Source: Chryseobacterium pennae (GTDB lineage: Bacteria > Bacteroidota > Bacteroidia > Flavobacteriales > Weeksellaceae). Taken from it: a stretch of 64,000 bases of DNA. A program made the position numbers and the translations under genes. The stretch is taken from NCBI RefSeq assembly GCF_003385515.1, contig NZ_QNVT01000006.1:124001-188000 (forward strand), read 5' to 3'. The notes below the pieces were generated by a model. That model searched no databases, was not told the DNA's origin, and saw only the letters and a list, made by a program, of their open reading frames with translations. Shown piece by piece: positions 15,776 through 24,726 of this stretch (its first letter is position 1; each line of letters begins with the position of its first letter).

Positions 15776-17062
15776 TCATATGGTTCCAAGAAGTAGCGCC
15801 CCTATAAGCATGATGATTGATGATCCGATTGCCCATTTTAAAGTATACTTCAGGTGATCAGAATATTCTACTCCTGCTAGTGATACTAACAGATAGGTGG
15901 AAGGAACCAAAGGACTTAATAAATGAGATGCCTGACCAACAAGACTTGCTCTTCCTAATATTTCAGGAGCAATATCCAGCTGGCGTCCTGTTGCCTCAAT
16001 AATAGGGAGTATTCCAAAATAATAGGCATCATTCGTGAGAAAGAAAGTAAGAGGAACACTAAAGATGGCTGTAATAATATTCAGATAACCACCCCAGCTT
16101 TTGGGAACAATATCTATCATACTATTTCCCATAGCCTGCATGATGCCGGTTCCGTTAAGGATTCCCGTAAAGATTCCTGCTCCAAAGATCATTCCTGCTA
16201 CAGACAATGCGTTTCCGGCATGTTTTGAAATAATTTTCTGCTGATCTTTTAGTTTTGGGTAATTGATGACAGAAGCAATACAAAAAGCAATCATAAAAGC
16301 AATACCTAATGGAACAATGTCTAATATCATCACAGTCAACAGAACAAGAGTCAAAATTAAATTCACCCAGATCAGTTTTGGACGGAGAAGCTGAGGATCA
16401 GATTCTCCTGTAATGTCTCCGGTACTGTATTTTGTATACTTCCCATATTTTGCGATGCGTTTTTTTTCTTTTTTTCCCAGGATGTAGGCCACAAATATAA
16501 CCCAGATGATGCCTAAAGCCATAATAGGAATCATAGGCACAAAAATTTCGGTGTGTCCCAGTTTCAGGGAGCTCATCACCCTTGCCGTAGGACCTCCCCA
16601 AGGTAAAATATTCATAATTCCACCAGCCAGCATAATAATGCAGGTCAGCGTTAATGGGTTCATTCCTTGTTTTTTATATAAAGGAAGCATGGCTGCTACA
16701 ACAATGATATATGTAGAAGAGCCATCACCATCCAGAGAAACCAATGTGGTCAGAATAGCAGTTCCTATAGTTGTTTTTACTGGATTGTCTCCAACGGCTT
16801 TTAAAATAAGATTGACTAAAGGCTCAAAAAGCCCGGTGTCTATCATTAAACTGAAATAAAGAATGGCAAAGATGAGCATAACCCCTGTAAGGGCTATTTC
16901 CTTGACTCCATTCTTCATCATTTCTCCCAATTGAGATCCAAAACCTGCTAAAAATGCGATGGCTACAGGGATAATGACTAAGGCGGTAAGAGGAGTCATC
17001 TTCTTATTCATGATAAGCACCATAAAGATGATGATCATCAAAAATCCAAGGAATGTAAGCAT
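15776..17062 (-). CDS. CitMHS-family citrate transporter
   Basis: A 428-residue inner-membrane protein with about 12 hydrophobic segments. The family words of the CitM/CitH metal-citrate:proton symporters are visible: TPLTALVIIPVAIAFLAGFG near the N-terminus, TTLVSLDGDGSSTYIIVVAA (about 106-125), MNILPWGGPTARV (about 149-161), and the C-terminal NDAYYFGILPIIE and SPLVPSTYLLVSLAGVE. The carrier takes up citrate complexed with a divalent metal. It is 18 bp upstream of the dicarboxylate carrier's side of the cluster and 18 bp after the DUF2490 gene, so the three form a leftward operon. A divergent LytS/LytTR pair begins 150 bp upstream of the operon. Confidence 0.85.
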   Translation of the reverse strand: MLTFLGFLMIIIFMVLIMNKKMTPLTALVIIPVAIAFLAGFGSQLGEMMKNGVKEIALTGVMLIFAILYFSLMIDTGLFEPLVNLILKAVGDNPVKTTIGTAILTTLVSLDGDGSSTYIIVVAAMLPLYKKQGMNPLTLTCIIMLAGGIMNILPWGGPTARVMSSLKLGHTEIFVPMIPIMALGIIWVIFVAYILGKKEKKRIAKYGKYTKYSTGDITGESDPQLLRPKLIWVNLILTLVLLTVMILDIVPLGIAFMIAFCIASVINYPKLKDQQKIISKHAGNALSVAGMIFGAGIFTGILNGTGIMQAMGNSMIDIVPKSWGGYLNIITAIFSVPLTFFLTNDAYYFGILPIIEATGRQLDIAPEILGRASLVGQASHLLSPLVPSTYLLVSLAGVEYSDHLKYTLKWAIGSSIIMLIGALLLGTI

Positions 17063-17080
17063 AGGTGGTTGTATTTGAGG

Positions 17081-17773
17081 TTATTTATTTTTATTTTTTC
17101 TCCAGTCAAAATTGTTTCGATAGCCGATATAGGCATAGTTACTGGTAGATCCGGTTTCCAGCTGGTTGATAAAAGCAACTTCTATGGCTGAGGTTTTTCC
17201 TGTTTTTATTCCTATCCCGGCTGTTAAACGGTTGCTGTCAAAAGTTTCTTCTTTGCTGGCATTCATTCTGATTTCATTTTTCAGAATACCATAAAGCCTT
17301 TCTTTCTCCCCGGCTTTATTGAATGGGATTCTTAAAGAAATAAGATAACGGAGTCTTACAATGAATTCATTCGGATTACTGATAAACCGTTCCTCCACAC
17401 GAAATCGGTGAGAAATAGAGGTTCTTCCGATATTACCTCCCAAACTTACCTGTTGGAAAGGTCTTTTTTCATACCTTTCTTTTTTGGTGTTATCAGATTT
17501 GTACGAGTCCAGAATAAGAAACATCGCTCCTACAGCAGGTCTTACTTCAGGAGCTACTTCATAATCTACATAGGCAGAAACCAGAAAAAGTCTGGTATCA
17601 TAGGCGAGGTCAAAAGACCGGTATTGGGTAAGGGCTGTCAACGTACTTTTGTCTGTAAGTTTTGCAGACATGAGGTATTGGAACCACATATTATAACTGT
17701 CCCGGCTTTGAGCCATAACAAATTGACTGACACCTAGTAGAAAAAAGGTGATTAACGATAATTTAACTTTCAT
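17081..17773 (-). CDS. DUF2490 outer-membrane-type protein
   Basis: A 230-residue protein with a signal peptide (MKVKLSLITFFLLGVSQFVMA). Its beta-strand pattern is typical of DUF2490 proteins: the opening SYNMWFQYLMSAKLTDKSTL, LTALTQYRSFD, the RFRVEERFISNPN segment, LRYLISLRIPFNK and a final aromatic strand YAYIGYRNNFDW. The alternation suggests a small outer-membrane barrel. Its function is unestablished. It is first in the leftward operon with the citrate and dicarboxylate carriers, so it may be a porin-like partner for organic acids. That is inferred only from position. Confidence 0.7.
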   Translation of the reverse strand: MKVKLSLITFFLLGVSQFVMAQSRDSYNMWFQYLMSAKLTDKSTLTALTQYRSFDLAYDTRLFLVSAYVDYEVAPEVRPAVGAMFLILDSYKSDNTKKERYEKRPFQQVSLGGNIGRTSISHRFRVEERFISNPNEFIVRLRYLISLRIPFNKAGEKERLYGILKNEIRMNASKEETFDSNRLTAGIGIKTGKTSAIEVAFINQLETGSTSNYAYIGYRNNFDWRKNKNK

Positions 17774-17848
17774 GTAAAATTGAATTAATATCCTGCTTTC
17801 TCAAATATATTTATAAGAAGGAGCCGTGAATTTATTTTTCAATCAATA

Positions 17849-17899
17849 GCAGTTTTTATCAGTAAACTGCAATCCGGGGAGAAAAAGGTCTTATATTTG
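17849..17899 (+). promoter_or_regulatory. Palindrome and -7 element before LytS-like kinase
   Basis: GCAGTTT at 17849-17855 and AAACTGC at 17864-17870 form a perfect inverted repeat with an 8-bp centre. TATATTTG at 17892-17899 matches the Bacteroidota -7 consensus 26 bp before the kinase ATG. The repeat lies in the divergent gap between the two-component pair and the carrier operon, where a shared operator would be expected. Confidence 0.45.
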
Positions 17900-17924
17900 G
17901 AAGATTGAAAATTGGATATTTTAG

Positions 17925-19031
17925 ATGTTTTTTATTATAAATATTGTATTTATATTATTGATTTTTAGAGTTTTACTTAGTGGTAAGATTTTAAAGAGAC
18001 TGATGGAATATCATTGGGGGCTTTTGCTGAAGTTTCAGCACGTTTTCTTCTTTTTCTTCTTCTTTATCATCACTTTTTTCACCGAAAACTACTTTTTGGA
18101 TGTTCCTGAGCTTATCTGGTCTGTATTATTTGTAATTATTTTCAATGTTGGGATTTACTATCTGGTCTATTTTTATCTTGTGCCCAGGTTTTATCTTTCC
18201 AATAAGTATCCGGAATTTATTCTGTATGCATTCATCTGTTTTTTAGTATCAAGTCTTTTTAGAATTTTGCTGGAACCTGCGGTGTTTCATATGAAATTTG
18301 ATGAAACCCTTTCCAATACAAAATTCCTTTATAATGTCTATACCGCTCAGGGTATTGTGATACTGGTGGCGTCATTTCTGGGAATCACGAAGGATAAATT
18401 TCTGATCGAGCAGGATTTTAAAAATTTAGGGGAAGAAAAAGACCAATTGTATCTTGACCTTTTAAAATCGAAACTAAACCCTCATTTTTTGTTGAATACT
18501 CTTAATAATATTTATTCCAAAAGTTTTAATCCATCTGAGAAAACATCTGAGTCAATCTTACAGTTAAGCCGTTTGCTGCAGTATGTTATTTATGATACCA
18601 ATAAGGAAAAAATTACGCTAATGCAGGAGTTTTCAACGATTAAATCATTGATTGGACTTTACCAGCTAAAGTATAATAACCTATTGGATATCAAGTTTGA
18701 AATAAAAGATGATGAAACGCTGGAACTTATTGAAGTACCGCCATCAGTTTGTCTTACTTTATTTGAAAATGCTTTAAAACATTCAGCAGTGGGAATTGAA
18801 GAGAATAGCTTTATCAAGGTATCTTACAAAATACAGGATCAGGAATTATTATTTGAAATTAAAAATTCTGTAGCCAAGAACCGGAATCTAGTGAATAACT
18901 TTAATGATAATGGATTTGGAAATGAAGCGGTCATCAGCATTCTGGAAAAATATTATCCTGAAAGATTTACTTTTATATCGGAAGCGGCTGAGAATAATAC
19001 ATACGAAACTACTTTAAAAATTAAACTATAA
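17925..19031 (+). CDS. LytS/YehU-type sensor histidine kinase
   Basis: A 368-residue membrane kinase. Four or five hydrophobic segments fill residues 1-155 without an obvious extracellular domain. Then comes the His_kinase signature LKSKLNPHFLLNTLNN with H187 as the phosphorylated histidine. The ATP-binding domain includes PPSVCLTLFENALKHS with N282. This family partners LytTR response regulators, and the next gene encodes one, starting inside the kinase stop (TAATG). The N-terminal membrane region presumably senses the ligand itself or interacts with a transporter. Its position opposite the citrate/dicarboxylate operon suggests control of organic-acid uptake. Confidence 0.9.
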   Translation: MFFIINIVFILLIFRVLLSGKILKRLMEYHWGLLLKFQHVFFFFFFFIITFFTENYFLDVPELIWSVLFVIIFNVGIYYLVYFYLVPRFYLSNKYPEFILYAFICFLVSSLFRILLEPAVFHMKFDETLSNTKFLYNVYTAQGIVILVASFLGITKDKFLIEQDFKNLGEEKDQLYLDLLKSKLNPHFLLNTLNNIYSKSFNPSEKTSESILQLSRLLQYVIYDTNKEKITLMQEFSTIKSLIGLYQLKYNNLLDIKFEIKDDETLELIEVPPSVCLTLFENALKHSAVGIEENSFIKVSYKIQDQELLFEIKNSVAKNRNLVNNFNDNGFGNEAVISILEKYYPERFTFISEAAENNTYETTLKIKL

Positions 19032-19729
19032 TGGCTAACCTGACTATCGTAGGAGTGGATGATGAATATCCCGCGTTAGAACTTATCCGGCACTATTGTG
19101 ATCAGATAGAAGATGTAGACTTGCTGGAGATATTTCAGAATCCGGAAGAGGCACTGCAATATTTAGAGAAGAATAGGGTAGACCTTGTTATTCTGGATAT
19201 TAATATGCCTTATATCAATGGGATTGACCTTTTACTTAAGCTTCCCTATAAACCATTATGTATATTTCTTACCCTGGAAACTCAGTATGCTGTAAAAGCA
19301 TTTGAATTGGATGTAGTGCATTATCTGGTGAAACCTGTAGATTTCGAAACATTTAAAAGAGCAGTATATAAAGCGAAGGACTTTTTACAGTTTAAACAAT
19401 CTGCAGAAGATAAAAAACAGGAAGATTTCATTATGTTTAAATCTAATTATATCATGAATAAAGTCCTTCTTCAAGATATAAAATGGATTCAGGGGTTTGG
19501 AGAATATATTATTCTGATCACCCATTTGAAAAAATATATGATCCTGGAACGGATGTCCAATTTTGAAGAAAATTTTCAAAACCTGGGATTTATCAGAATT
19601 CATAAATCTTATATTGTTCTTTCTTCTCATATCAGTTCATATGATTCAAATACGATTTATTTGAAAGGCGGAGAACAGCTCCCATTAGGAAGAACTTATA
19701 AAAAGCATCTGAAAGAATATTTAGGATAA
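19031..19729 (+). CDS. LytTR family response regulator
   Basis: A 232-residue regulator. The receiver domain (about 1-120) has the acidic pair D10-D11, the phospho-acceptor D56 in LVILDINMP, and K in HYLVKPVDF. The C-terminal half (about 130-232) is a LytTR DNA-binding domain: FIMFKSNYIMNKVLLQDIKWI, YMILERMSNFEEN, FIRIHKSYIVLSSHISS and LPLGRTYKKHLKEYL. It overlaps the kinase gene by one base. A strong terminator follows. LytTR proteins bind direct repeats upstream of targets, and the divergent carrier operon is the probable target. Confidence 0.93.
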   Translation: MANLTIVGVDDEYPALELIRHYCDQIEDVDLLEIFQNPEEALQYLEKNRVDLVILDINMPYINGIDLLLKLPYKPLCIFLTLETQYAVKAFELDVVHYLVKPVDFETFKRAVYKAKDFLQFKQSAEDKKQEDFIMFKSNYIMNKVLLQDIKWIQGFGEYIILITHLKKYMILERMSNFEENFQNLGFIRIHKSYIVLSSHISSYDSNTIYLKGGEQLPLGRTYKKHLKEYLG

Positions 19730-19774
19730 AAAGTAGCGAAATTAAATTCTTAGAGATTTCTAATGTAAAAAATA

Positions 19775-19802
19775 AAAAGCTCACTGATTCAGTGAGCTTT
19801 TC
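19775..19802. terminator. Bidirectional terminator between LytTR and M1 peptidase genes
   Basis: GCTCACTG-att-CAGTGAGC has eight perfect pairs flanked by A5 and T4, and serves both convergent genes. Confidence 0.85.
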
Positions 19803-19830
19803 AATTATTGATTGCCGGCAATTATGCTTT

Positions 19831-22215
19831 TTAGCTTTTTCCTGCTGCCTGCATAGGATTTACTTTTCCATTAGAACTTCCTCTTGCAGAACTTCCATCC
19901 TGTTTCTGTTTGAAGAGCTGGAATTTTGAAGTTTCCCCACCGGAACCATTGCTGGTCCATAAATTATTGGTGGTATCAATATCAGCAGTTTCTCTCATAG
20001 GATCTAACTGAATTGATTTCAATTTTTTATCAAAATAATAGGTCTTTGAAACTTTTTGTTCGTTAAGTCTCCAGATCTGTGCCGAAGATTTATCGTACAG
20101 CTTTGTACCGTCTTCAAAGGTGAATTCGAGGATAATCGGCATTACTAATCCGCCTTTATTCAAAAAGTCGATCTGATAAGCGGTAATATTTTTAAATTTC
20201 TCTTTATCCTTAGCATCTAGAGGTGGAGTAGCATCTATTTTAGAAATATATTCCTTGGTGCTTACTTTTTCCTGACCTCTGTCATATCGGTAGTAAAAAT
20301 CCTGTGCATCCTTATCCTGATCAACATAGAATTTAATATTTTTATCTTCTCTGTTTCTGATTTTTGAAAGATCTTCAAAACTATTTACCAATGGCTTTTC
20401 AACCTGATATTTTATTTCTGTAGCAGCTTTTGGATCGGTATCCAGATTAGGCGTTGCTACGGTTACCTTATCAATGGAGATATCTACAGGATCTGTTCCG
20501 TAGAACCATCCTCTCCAGAACCAGTCAAGGTCTTCACCACTGGCATCTTCCATAGTTCGGAAAAGGTCTGCAGGTTCAGGATGCTTAAAAGCCCATCTTT
20601 TCGCATAGGTTTTAAAAGCCTTATCAAAAAGTTCTCTTCCCATAATGGTTTCACGAAGAATATTCAGTCCTGTAGCAGGTTTTGAATACGCATTCGGACC
20701 ATAGTGAACAATGTTTTCTGAGTTGCTCATGATAGGTTCCAGCTGGTCCTTTGGAAGTTTCATATAATCTACGATTGTCCATGCCGGACCTCTTTTAGAC
20801 GGGAATTTATTATCCCATTTTTCTTCCGTAAGATATTCCGTGAAAGTATTCAGACCTTCATCCATCCAGGCCCATTGTCTTTCATCAGAATTGATGATCA
20901 TTGGGAAGAAGTTGTGGCCTACTTCGTGGATAATTACTCCGAGCATTCCATTTTTTGTTCCTTCAGAATACGTACCGTCTTTTTCCGTTCTTCCGAAATT
21001 GAAGCAGATCATAGGATATTCCATCCCGTTGGCGGCTTCTACAGACTGAGCTACGGGATATGGATAAGGAATGGTAAATTCCGAATAGGTTTTTATCGTG
21101 TGGGCTACTGCTTTTGTGGAGAATTTTCTATAAAGTCCATAGGCTTCTTTGGGATAAAAACTCATTGCCATTACCTTATTATTGTTTTCAGGAATAGTAA
21201 CATGCATTCCGTCCCATACAAATTTTCTTGAAGAAGTCCAGGCAAAATCCCTTACATCATTCGCTTCGAAAACCCATGTTTTTCTTTGTTTCGAATGATT
21301 CTTTTCCGCTTTTTTGGCTTCATCTAAAGTGACAATTTCTATAGGTTCAGAAGCATTTTCAGCTTTTCTGTATCTTGAAAGTTGATCTGAAGTTAATACC
21401 TGATCGTAGTTTTTACATTCTCCCGTTCCGCCTACAATGTGATCGGAAGGGACATTCATAGACACTTTAAAATTTCCGAAAACCAGGGCAAATTCACCTC
21501 TTCCGGTAAACTGATGGTTTTGCCAACCCTGGAAATCGCTGTATACACACATTCTTGGATACCATTGTGTCATCGTATACAGGTCATTGCCGTCCTCAGG
21601 GAAATTTTCATAACCACCACGGCCTCCCATCTTCATTCTGTTGGAAATATTATAGTTCCAGTCTACTTTGAAAACGAATTTTTCTCCTTTTTTCAACGCT
21701 TTTGGAAGGTCAATACGCATCATGGTTTTGTTAACGGTATACTTTAGAGGAGTACCGGAAGCATCCGTTACTTTTTCAAGAATAACTCCATATCCGTTAT
21801 CCTTTACAGGAAGTTCCGTTACCTTAAGCTGTTGATCCGTTGTTGAGGGACGAAGGACTGATGATGTATCATATCCTGCATTCCTCATGCTTGAATGTTC
21901 ATTTTCATCCAGCTGAAGCCAGATGTACTCCAGTTCATCCGGAGAATTGTTGTAATAGGTAACTGTTTCAGACCCTTTCAGATTTCTTTTATCCTCGTCA
22001 AGGTAAGCCGTAATATTGTAATCAGCCCTGTTTTGCCAGTATCCGTGTCCCGGAGCACCGGAAGCTGTTCTGTAAATATTGGGTGTTGGCAGAATACTTC
22101 CCAGCTGTTCAAACTTGTTTCCATGATTGCTGCCAAGGTTATTCTGAATATTTTGTGCGGTGAAACCTGTATATGCAAATACAGAAAGTGAAAGTATAAC
22201 AACTTTTAGTTTCAT
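19831..22215 (-). CDS. M1 family metallopeptidase (aminopeptidase-like)
   Basis: A 794-residue secreted zinc peptidase with a signal peptide (MKLKVVILSLSVFAYTGFTAQ). The active site is HEVGHNFFPMI, with H430, E431 and H434, and the third ligand is E453 in WAWMDEGLNTF. Upstream, GMEYPMICF (397-405) stands where M1 enzymes have the substrate-anchoring GxMEN; here N is replaced by Y. The N-terminal 250 residues are beta-rich and the C-terminal third is a beta-sandwich. It should trim peptides in the periplasm or at the surface. It is followed 70 bp upstream by a HupE-like gene on the same strand. Confidence 0.9.
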   Translation of the reverse strand: MKLKVVILSLSVFAYTGFTAQNIQNNLGSNHGNKFEQLGSILPTPNIYRTASGAPGHGYWQNRADYNITAYLDEDKRNLKGSETVTYYNNSPDELEYIWLQLDENEHSSMRNAGYDTSSVLRPSTTDQQLKVTELPVKDNGYGVILEKVTDASGTPLKYTVNKTMMRIDLPKALKKGEKFVFKVDWNYNISNRMKMGGRGGYENFPEDGNDLYTMTQWYPRMCVYSDFQGWQNHQFTGRGEFALVFGNFKVSMNVPSDHIVGGTGECKNYDQVLTSDQLSRYRKAENASEPIEIVTLDEAKKAEKNHSKQRKTWVFEANDVRDFAWTSSRKFVWDGMHVTIPENNNKVMAMSFYPKEAYGLYRKFSTKAVAHTIKTYSEFTIPYPYPVAQSVEAANGMEYPMICFNFGRTEKDGTYSEGTKNGMLGVIIHEVGHNFFPMIINSDERQWAWMDEGLNTFTEYLTEEKWDNKFPSKRGPAWTIVDYMKLPKDQLEPIMSNSENIVHYGPNAYSKPATGLNILRETIMGRELFDKAFKTYAKRWAFKHPEPADLFRTMEDASGEDLDWFWRGWFYGTDPVDISIDKVTVATPNLDTDPKAATEIKYQVEKPLVNSFEDLSKIRNREDKNIKFYVDQDKDAQDFYYRYDRGQEKVSTKEYISKIDATPPLDAKDKEKFKNITAYQIDFLNKGGLVMPIILEFTFEDGTKLYDKSSAQIWRLNEQKVSKTYYFDKKLKSIQLDPMRETADIDTTNNLWTSNGSGGETSKFQLFKQKQDGSSARGSSNGKVNPMQAAGKS

Positions 22216-22282
22216 AACCGAAATGATTTAATAATGATCAAAGATAGTAATAAGCAGTTGAAATAGTGAAAAATTTTCATGT

Positions 22283-22864
22283 TTAGAAAGGAATTCTTTC
22301 CAAAGTCATTTTTAGAGATAATGCAAATACTCCGGATGAGACAAAAAGAATCCAGTCTTTTTTGTTAACCTTAAAAATAGTAAGCAGAATAAACAACAGT
22401 ATTAAAATAGCACCTACAATGACGATCTGTCCCAATTCCAATCCGATATTGAAGCCCAATAATGGAATTGCAATGCCTTGACTTTTAGCAATCATCACTC
22501 TGGCAGTATTGGCAAAGCCCATTCCATGAACAAGTCCAAAGATCAGGGCAAGGTAGTAATTGGCCCGCATCAACGTCTGTTTCTGATTTTTCATAATAAT
22601 ATTATCCAGAGAGGTCAGAACAATGGTCAGGGGAATTAAAAATTCAACCCAATCAGAAGGAACCCTGAAAACATCAAGGATACTTAAAGCCAGTGTAACA
22701 GAATGTCCAATGGTAAATGCGGTGACAAGGATCAGAATCTTTTTCCAGTCACTGTAGGAATAAACAGCGATCAGGGCCAGTACAAACAGCTGATGATCTA
22801 AAGCATCAAGGGAGATAATGTGCTCCCATCCAAGGTTTAAATAAAATAGAAAATCCTGCATCAT
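22283..22864 (-). CDS. HupE/UreJ family membrane protein
   Basis: A protein of about 193 residues starting at MMQDFLFYLNLGWEHI. Its six or so transmembrane segments and histidines (the GHSVTLALS and GLVHGMGFA motifs, where HupE proteins have conserved His) identify the HupE/UreJ family, secondary nickel or cobalt carriers in other bacteria. The longer frame (start at 22912) would run through a clear palindrome, so the downstream ATG pair is preferred. It is divergent from a DUF6702 gene across a gap that is mostly palindrome. The ligand here is unknown and a metal is likely. Confidence 0.75.
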   Translation of the reverse strand: MMQDFLFYLNLGWEHIISLDALDHQLFVLALIAVYSYSDWKKILILVTAFTIGHSVTLALSILDVFRVPSDWVEFLIPLTIVLTSLDNIIMKNQKQTLMRANYYLALIFGLVHGMGFANTARVMIAKSQGIAIPLLGFNIGLELGQIVIVGAILILLFILLTIFKVNKKDWILFVSSGVFALSLKMTLERIPF

Positions 22865-22875
22865 AAAGTAAAATA

Positions 22876-22915
22876 TAATGCGTACGAAAATAATGATTAA
22901 TTTCGTACACATTAT
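22876..22915. promoter_or_regulatory. Long palindrome between HupE and DUF6702 genes
   Basis: TAATG-c-GTACGAAA (22876-22889) and TTTCGTAC-a-CATTA (22901-22914) are inverted repeats of 13 matched positions each with one mismatch, around an AT-rich centre of about 11 bp that itself reads TAATGATTA. It lies between two divergent starts, so one dimeric or tetrameric regulator may control both. Confidence 0.6.
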
Positions 22916-22931
22916 TTAAATGTCAGGGTTT

Positions 22932-23432
22932 ATGAAGAAATTATGGCTGTTTTTGCTTCCCATTGTCTTTTTATTGTCTTTTACAACAGTATGGCATCCT
23001 TATCATGTAGGATCTGTGGAGATCAACTACAATTCTAAGTCTAAAACATTTGAAGTAACAGGCCGGTTTTTTCTTGATGATCTGGAAAATGGTCTTGGGA
23101 AAAAGTATGGCGGAACCTTCCATTTTAATGATGATCAATATAAGGCTAAGCTCAATGAAGGATTACAAAAATATTGTCAGGAATATTTTAAACTAAAGAC
23201 CGACAGTAGATTTCTTAAGGTCAACTATATCGGATACGAGGAAGATCATGAATCTGTAAATGTCTATCTTGAATCTGAACCCGTTGCTAATCCTAAGAAA
23301 GTGGAAACAGCTGTAAGTTTCCTGTACAATCTTTTTGATGATCAGATCAATATTGTCCATATCATTGTAAACGGAGATCGAAAGAGTGAAAAATTAACGT
23401 ATCCTAACCGTTATCTGTATAAACAGTTTTAA
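22932..23432 (+). CDS. DUF6702 family secreted protein
   Basis: A protein of about 166 residues with an N-terminal signal segment (MKKLWLFLLPIVFLLSFTTV). The mature part opens with the DUF6702 pattern HPYHVGSVEINYNSKSKTFE and VTGRFFLDDLENGL, where a His-Pro pair follows the signal. Beta-strands and lysine-rich ends continue. Function is unestablished. The family usually lies beside a HupE/UreJ gene and M1 peptidase genes in Bacteroidota, as here. The ATG at 22932 gives a better signal peptide than the one at 22920. It converges with the AcpH gene, and their stops overlap by four bases. Confidence 0.65.
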   Translation: MKKLWLFLLPIVFLLSFTTVWHPYHVGSVEINYNSKSKTFEVTGRFFLDDLENGLGKKYGGTFHFNDDQYKAKLNEGLQKYCQEYFKLKTDSRFLKVNYIGYEEDHESVNVYLESEPVANPKKVETAVSFLYNLFDDQINIVHIIVNGDRKSEKLTYPNRYLYKQF

Positions 23433-24022
23433 TTTTCCAACTGAATAAGAGTGTTGATTTCTTTTGCATGGGCCAAAAGATCAGGGAAAAAGTCATTATA
23501 ACATTCCTGAAGGATATCTTTATGATTTAAAAAAGCTTCAAAAACAGGGATATCTTTATCCAGATATTTTGCTTTGTTCAATACATTTTGGATACTGAAT
23601 TTAATGCCCCAGTCTTCACGGTAATTGTAAAGCCAGTCGTCATGTTCCATTTTGGCCAACATTATTTTGAAACTGTCAGGTAACCATTCTTCATTAGCAT
23701 TTAAAACTCTGTACACCCGCTGAGAATGAGCCTTCCATTCCGTCAGGGAATTTAAAGAAAGATCATTGGCTACAAAATAATCCATAGAAACATCTACAAA
23801 TGCTCCGGCGTAGAGTCTTACCAAAGGAGCAAAAACTTTTTTAGCTTCATGAATGGCAGGGTGGGAGTCTGTGAAAGTATCAATGGCGCGGTGTAAAGTA
23901 ATTCCATCCTGAATGTCTTTTGGAAAAGAAAAACGATCCCTGTTTCGGATAAAGTCTTCCAAAAACTGGCCGACAATTTGTCCGTCAGTGAAAGTGAGAA
24001 AAGAATGAGCCAGATAATTCAT
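23429..24022 (-). CDS. Acyl carrier protein phosphodiesterase (AcpH-like)
   Basis: A 197-residue HD-like alpha-helical enzyme of the ACP phosphodiesterase family, which removes the 4'-phosphopantetheine arm from holo-ACP. Family markers are MNYLAHSFLTF (His6), GQFLEDFIRNR, QDGITLHRAIDTFTDSHPAI (His-Arg-x-x-Asp then Asp-x-His as metal ligands, about residues 40-59) and VDVSMDYFVA. No signal peptide is present. The start ATG overlaps the VanW stop as ATGA, so translation is coupled. The role next to VanW and a methyltransferase is unclear. Confidence 0.8.
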   Translation of the reverse strand: MNYLAHSFLTFTDGQIVGQFLEDFIRNRDRFSFPKDIQDGITLHRAIDTFTDSHPAIHEAKKVFAPLVRLYAGAFVDVSMDYFVANDLSLNSLTEWKAHSQRVYRVLNANEEWLPDSFKIMLAKMEHDDWLYNYREDWGIKFSIQNVLNKAKYLDKDIPVFEAFLNHKDILQECYNDFFPDLLAHAKEINTLIQLEN

Positions 24023-24726
24023 AAACGAATATAAAAATTTTTAAACAAAGTTTTACTATTGCTTACCGTTTCTACCCAAACTCCTTTTTCAATTTCAAGA
24101 TATTTAAACTCAATGTCGTTTAAGATAACCTCTTCCGGAGAAACCAGGCTGAGCTGAAGTTCATCATCATTAATAAGACATTTAAACTGTACCGGAAACG
24201 AAAATAGATTCTGAATCTGCAGATCTTTGTAACCATAAACAACTGTACAGTCTGAACCTAATGGTGTAAAACGTTCGTCGTCCTTGTAAATATCTATCGA
24301 ATGTGGATATCGTTCCAGAACTTTCAATCCGGATTGAAGCGCCAGATAATATAAAATAGAAGAGAACTGACAGATCCCGCCACCAAAATCACTTGAAATA
24401 GTATTGTTGATGAGGTTTCTTCCTTCCTTAAAATTATTTTTTTCGCTAGGTTTTCCAATCATTTTCCAGAAAGAAAATACTTCACCGGGATGGAGAATGA
24501 GGTTGTTGATTTTATCACCTACAACTTTTAAATTGTGAATTTTATTCTGATGAAAAGCCCCGCTTTTAATAATTTGCTGGAAGCTGACAGTATATTCTCC
24601 AATATTTTCTGAACGATATTCTTTAGGATAAGCATAATTGCTTTTTCGTTCATTAAAATACCGCTGCAAAAGTTTCATCTGCAGTTTCCATGAATGAGGG
24701 AGCCAGTTTTTCAGTTGCTGTTTCAT
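24019..24726 (-). CDS. VanW family protein
   Basis: A protein of about 235 residues. The start is set at the ATG of MKQQLKNWLPHSWKLQ because it overlaps the methyltransferase stop as ATGA; the longer frame would overlap that gene by 61 bp. The VanW core is clear: NNLILHPGEVFSFWKMIGKP, KEGRNLINNTISSDFGGGICQFSSILYYLAL (GGGICQ is the hallmark) and LERYPHSIDIY. VanW proteins occur in vancomycin-resistance clusters and elsewhere, but their biochemical role is unknown. In this setting resistance is not implied. Confidence 0.85.
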   Translation of the reverse strand: MKQQLKNWLPHSWKLQMKLLQRYFNERKSNYAYPKEYRSENIGEYTVSFQQIIKSGAFHQNKIHNLKVVGDKINNLILHPGEVFSFWKMIGKPSEKNNFKEGRNLINNTISSDFGGGICQFSSILYYLALQSGLKVLERYPHSIDIYKDDERFTPLGSDCTVVYGYKDLQIQNLFSFPVQFKCLINDDELQLSLVSPEEVILNDIEFKYLEIEKGVWVETVSNSKTLFKNFYIRL

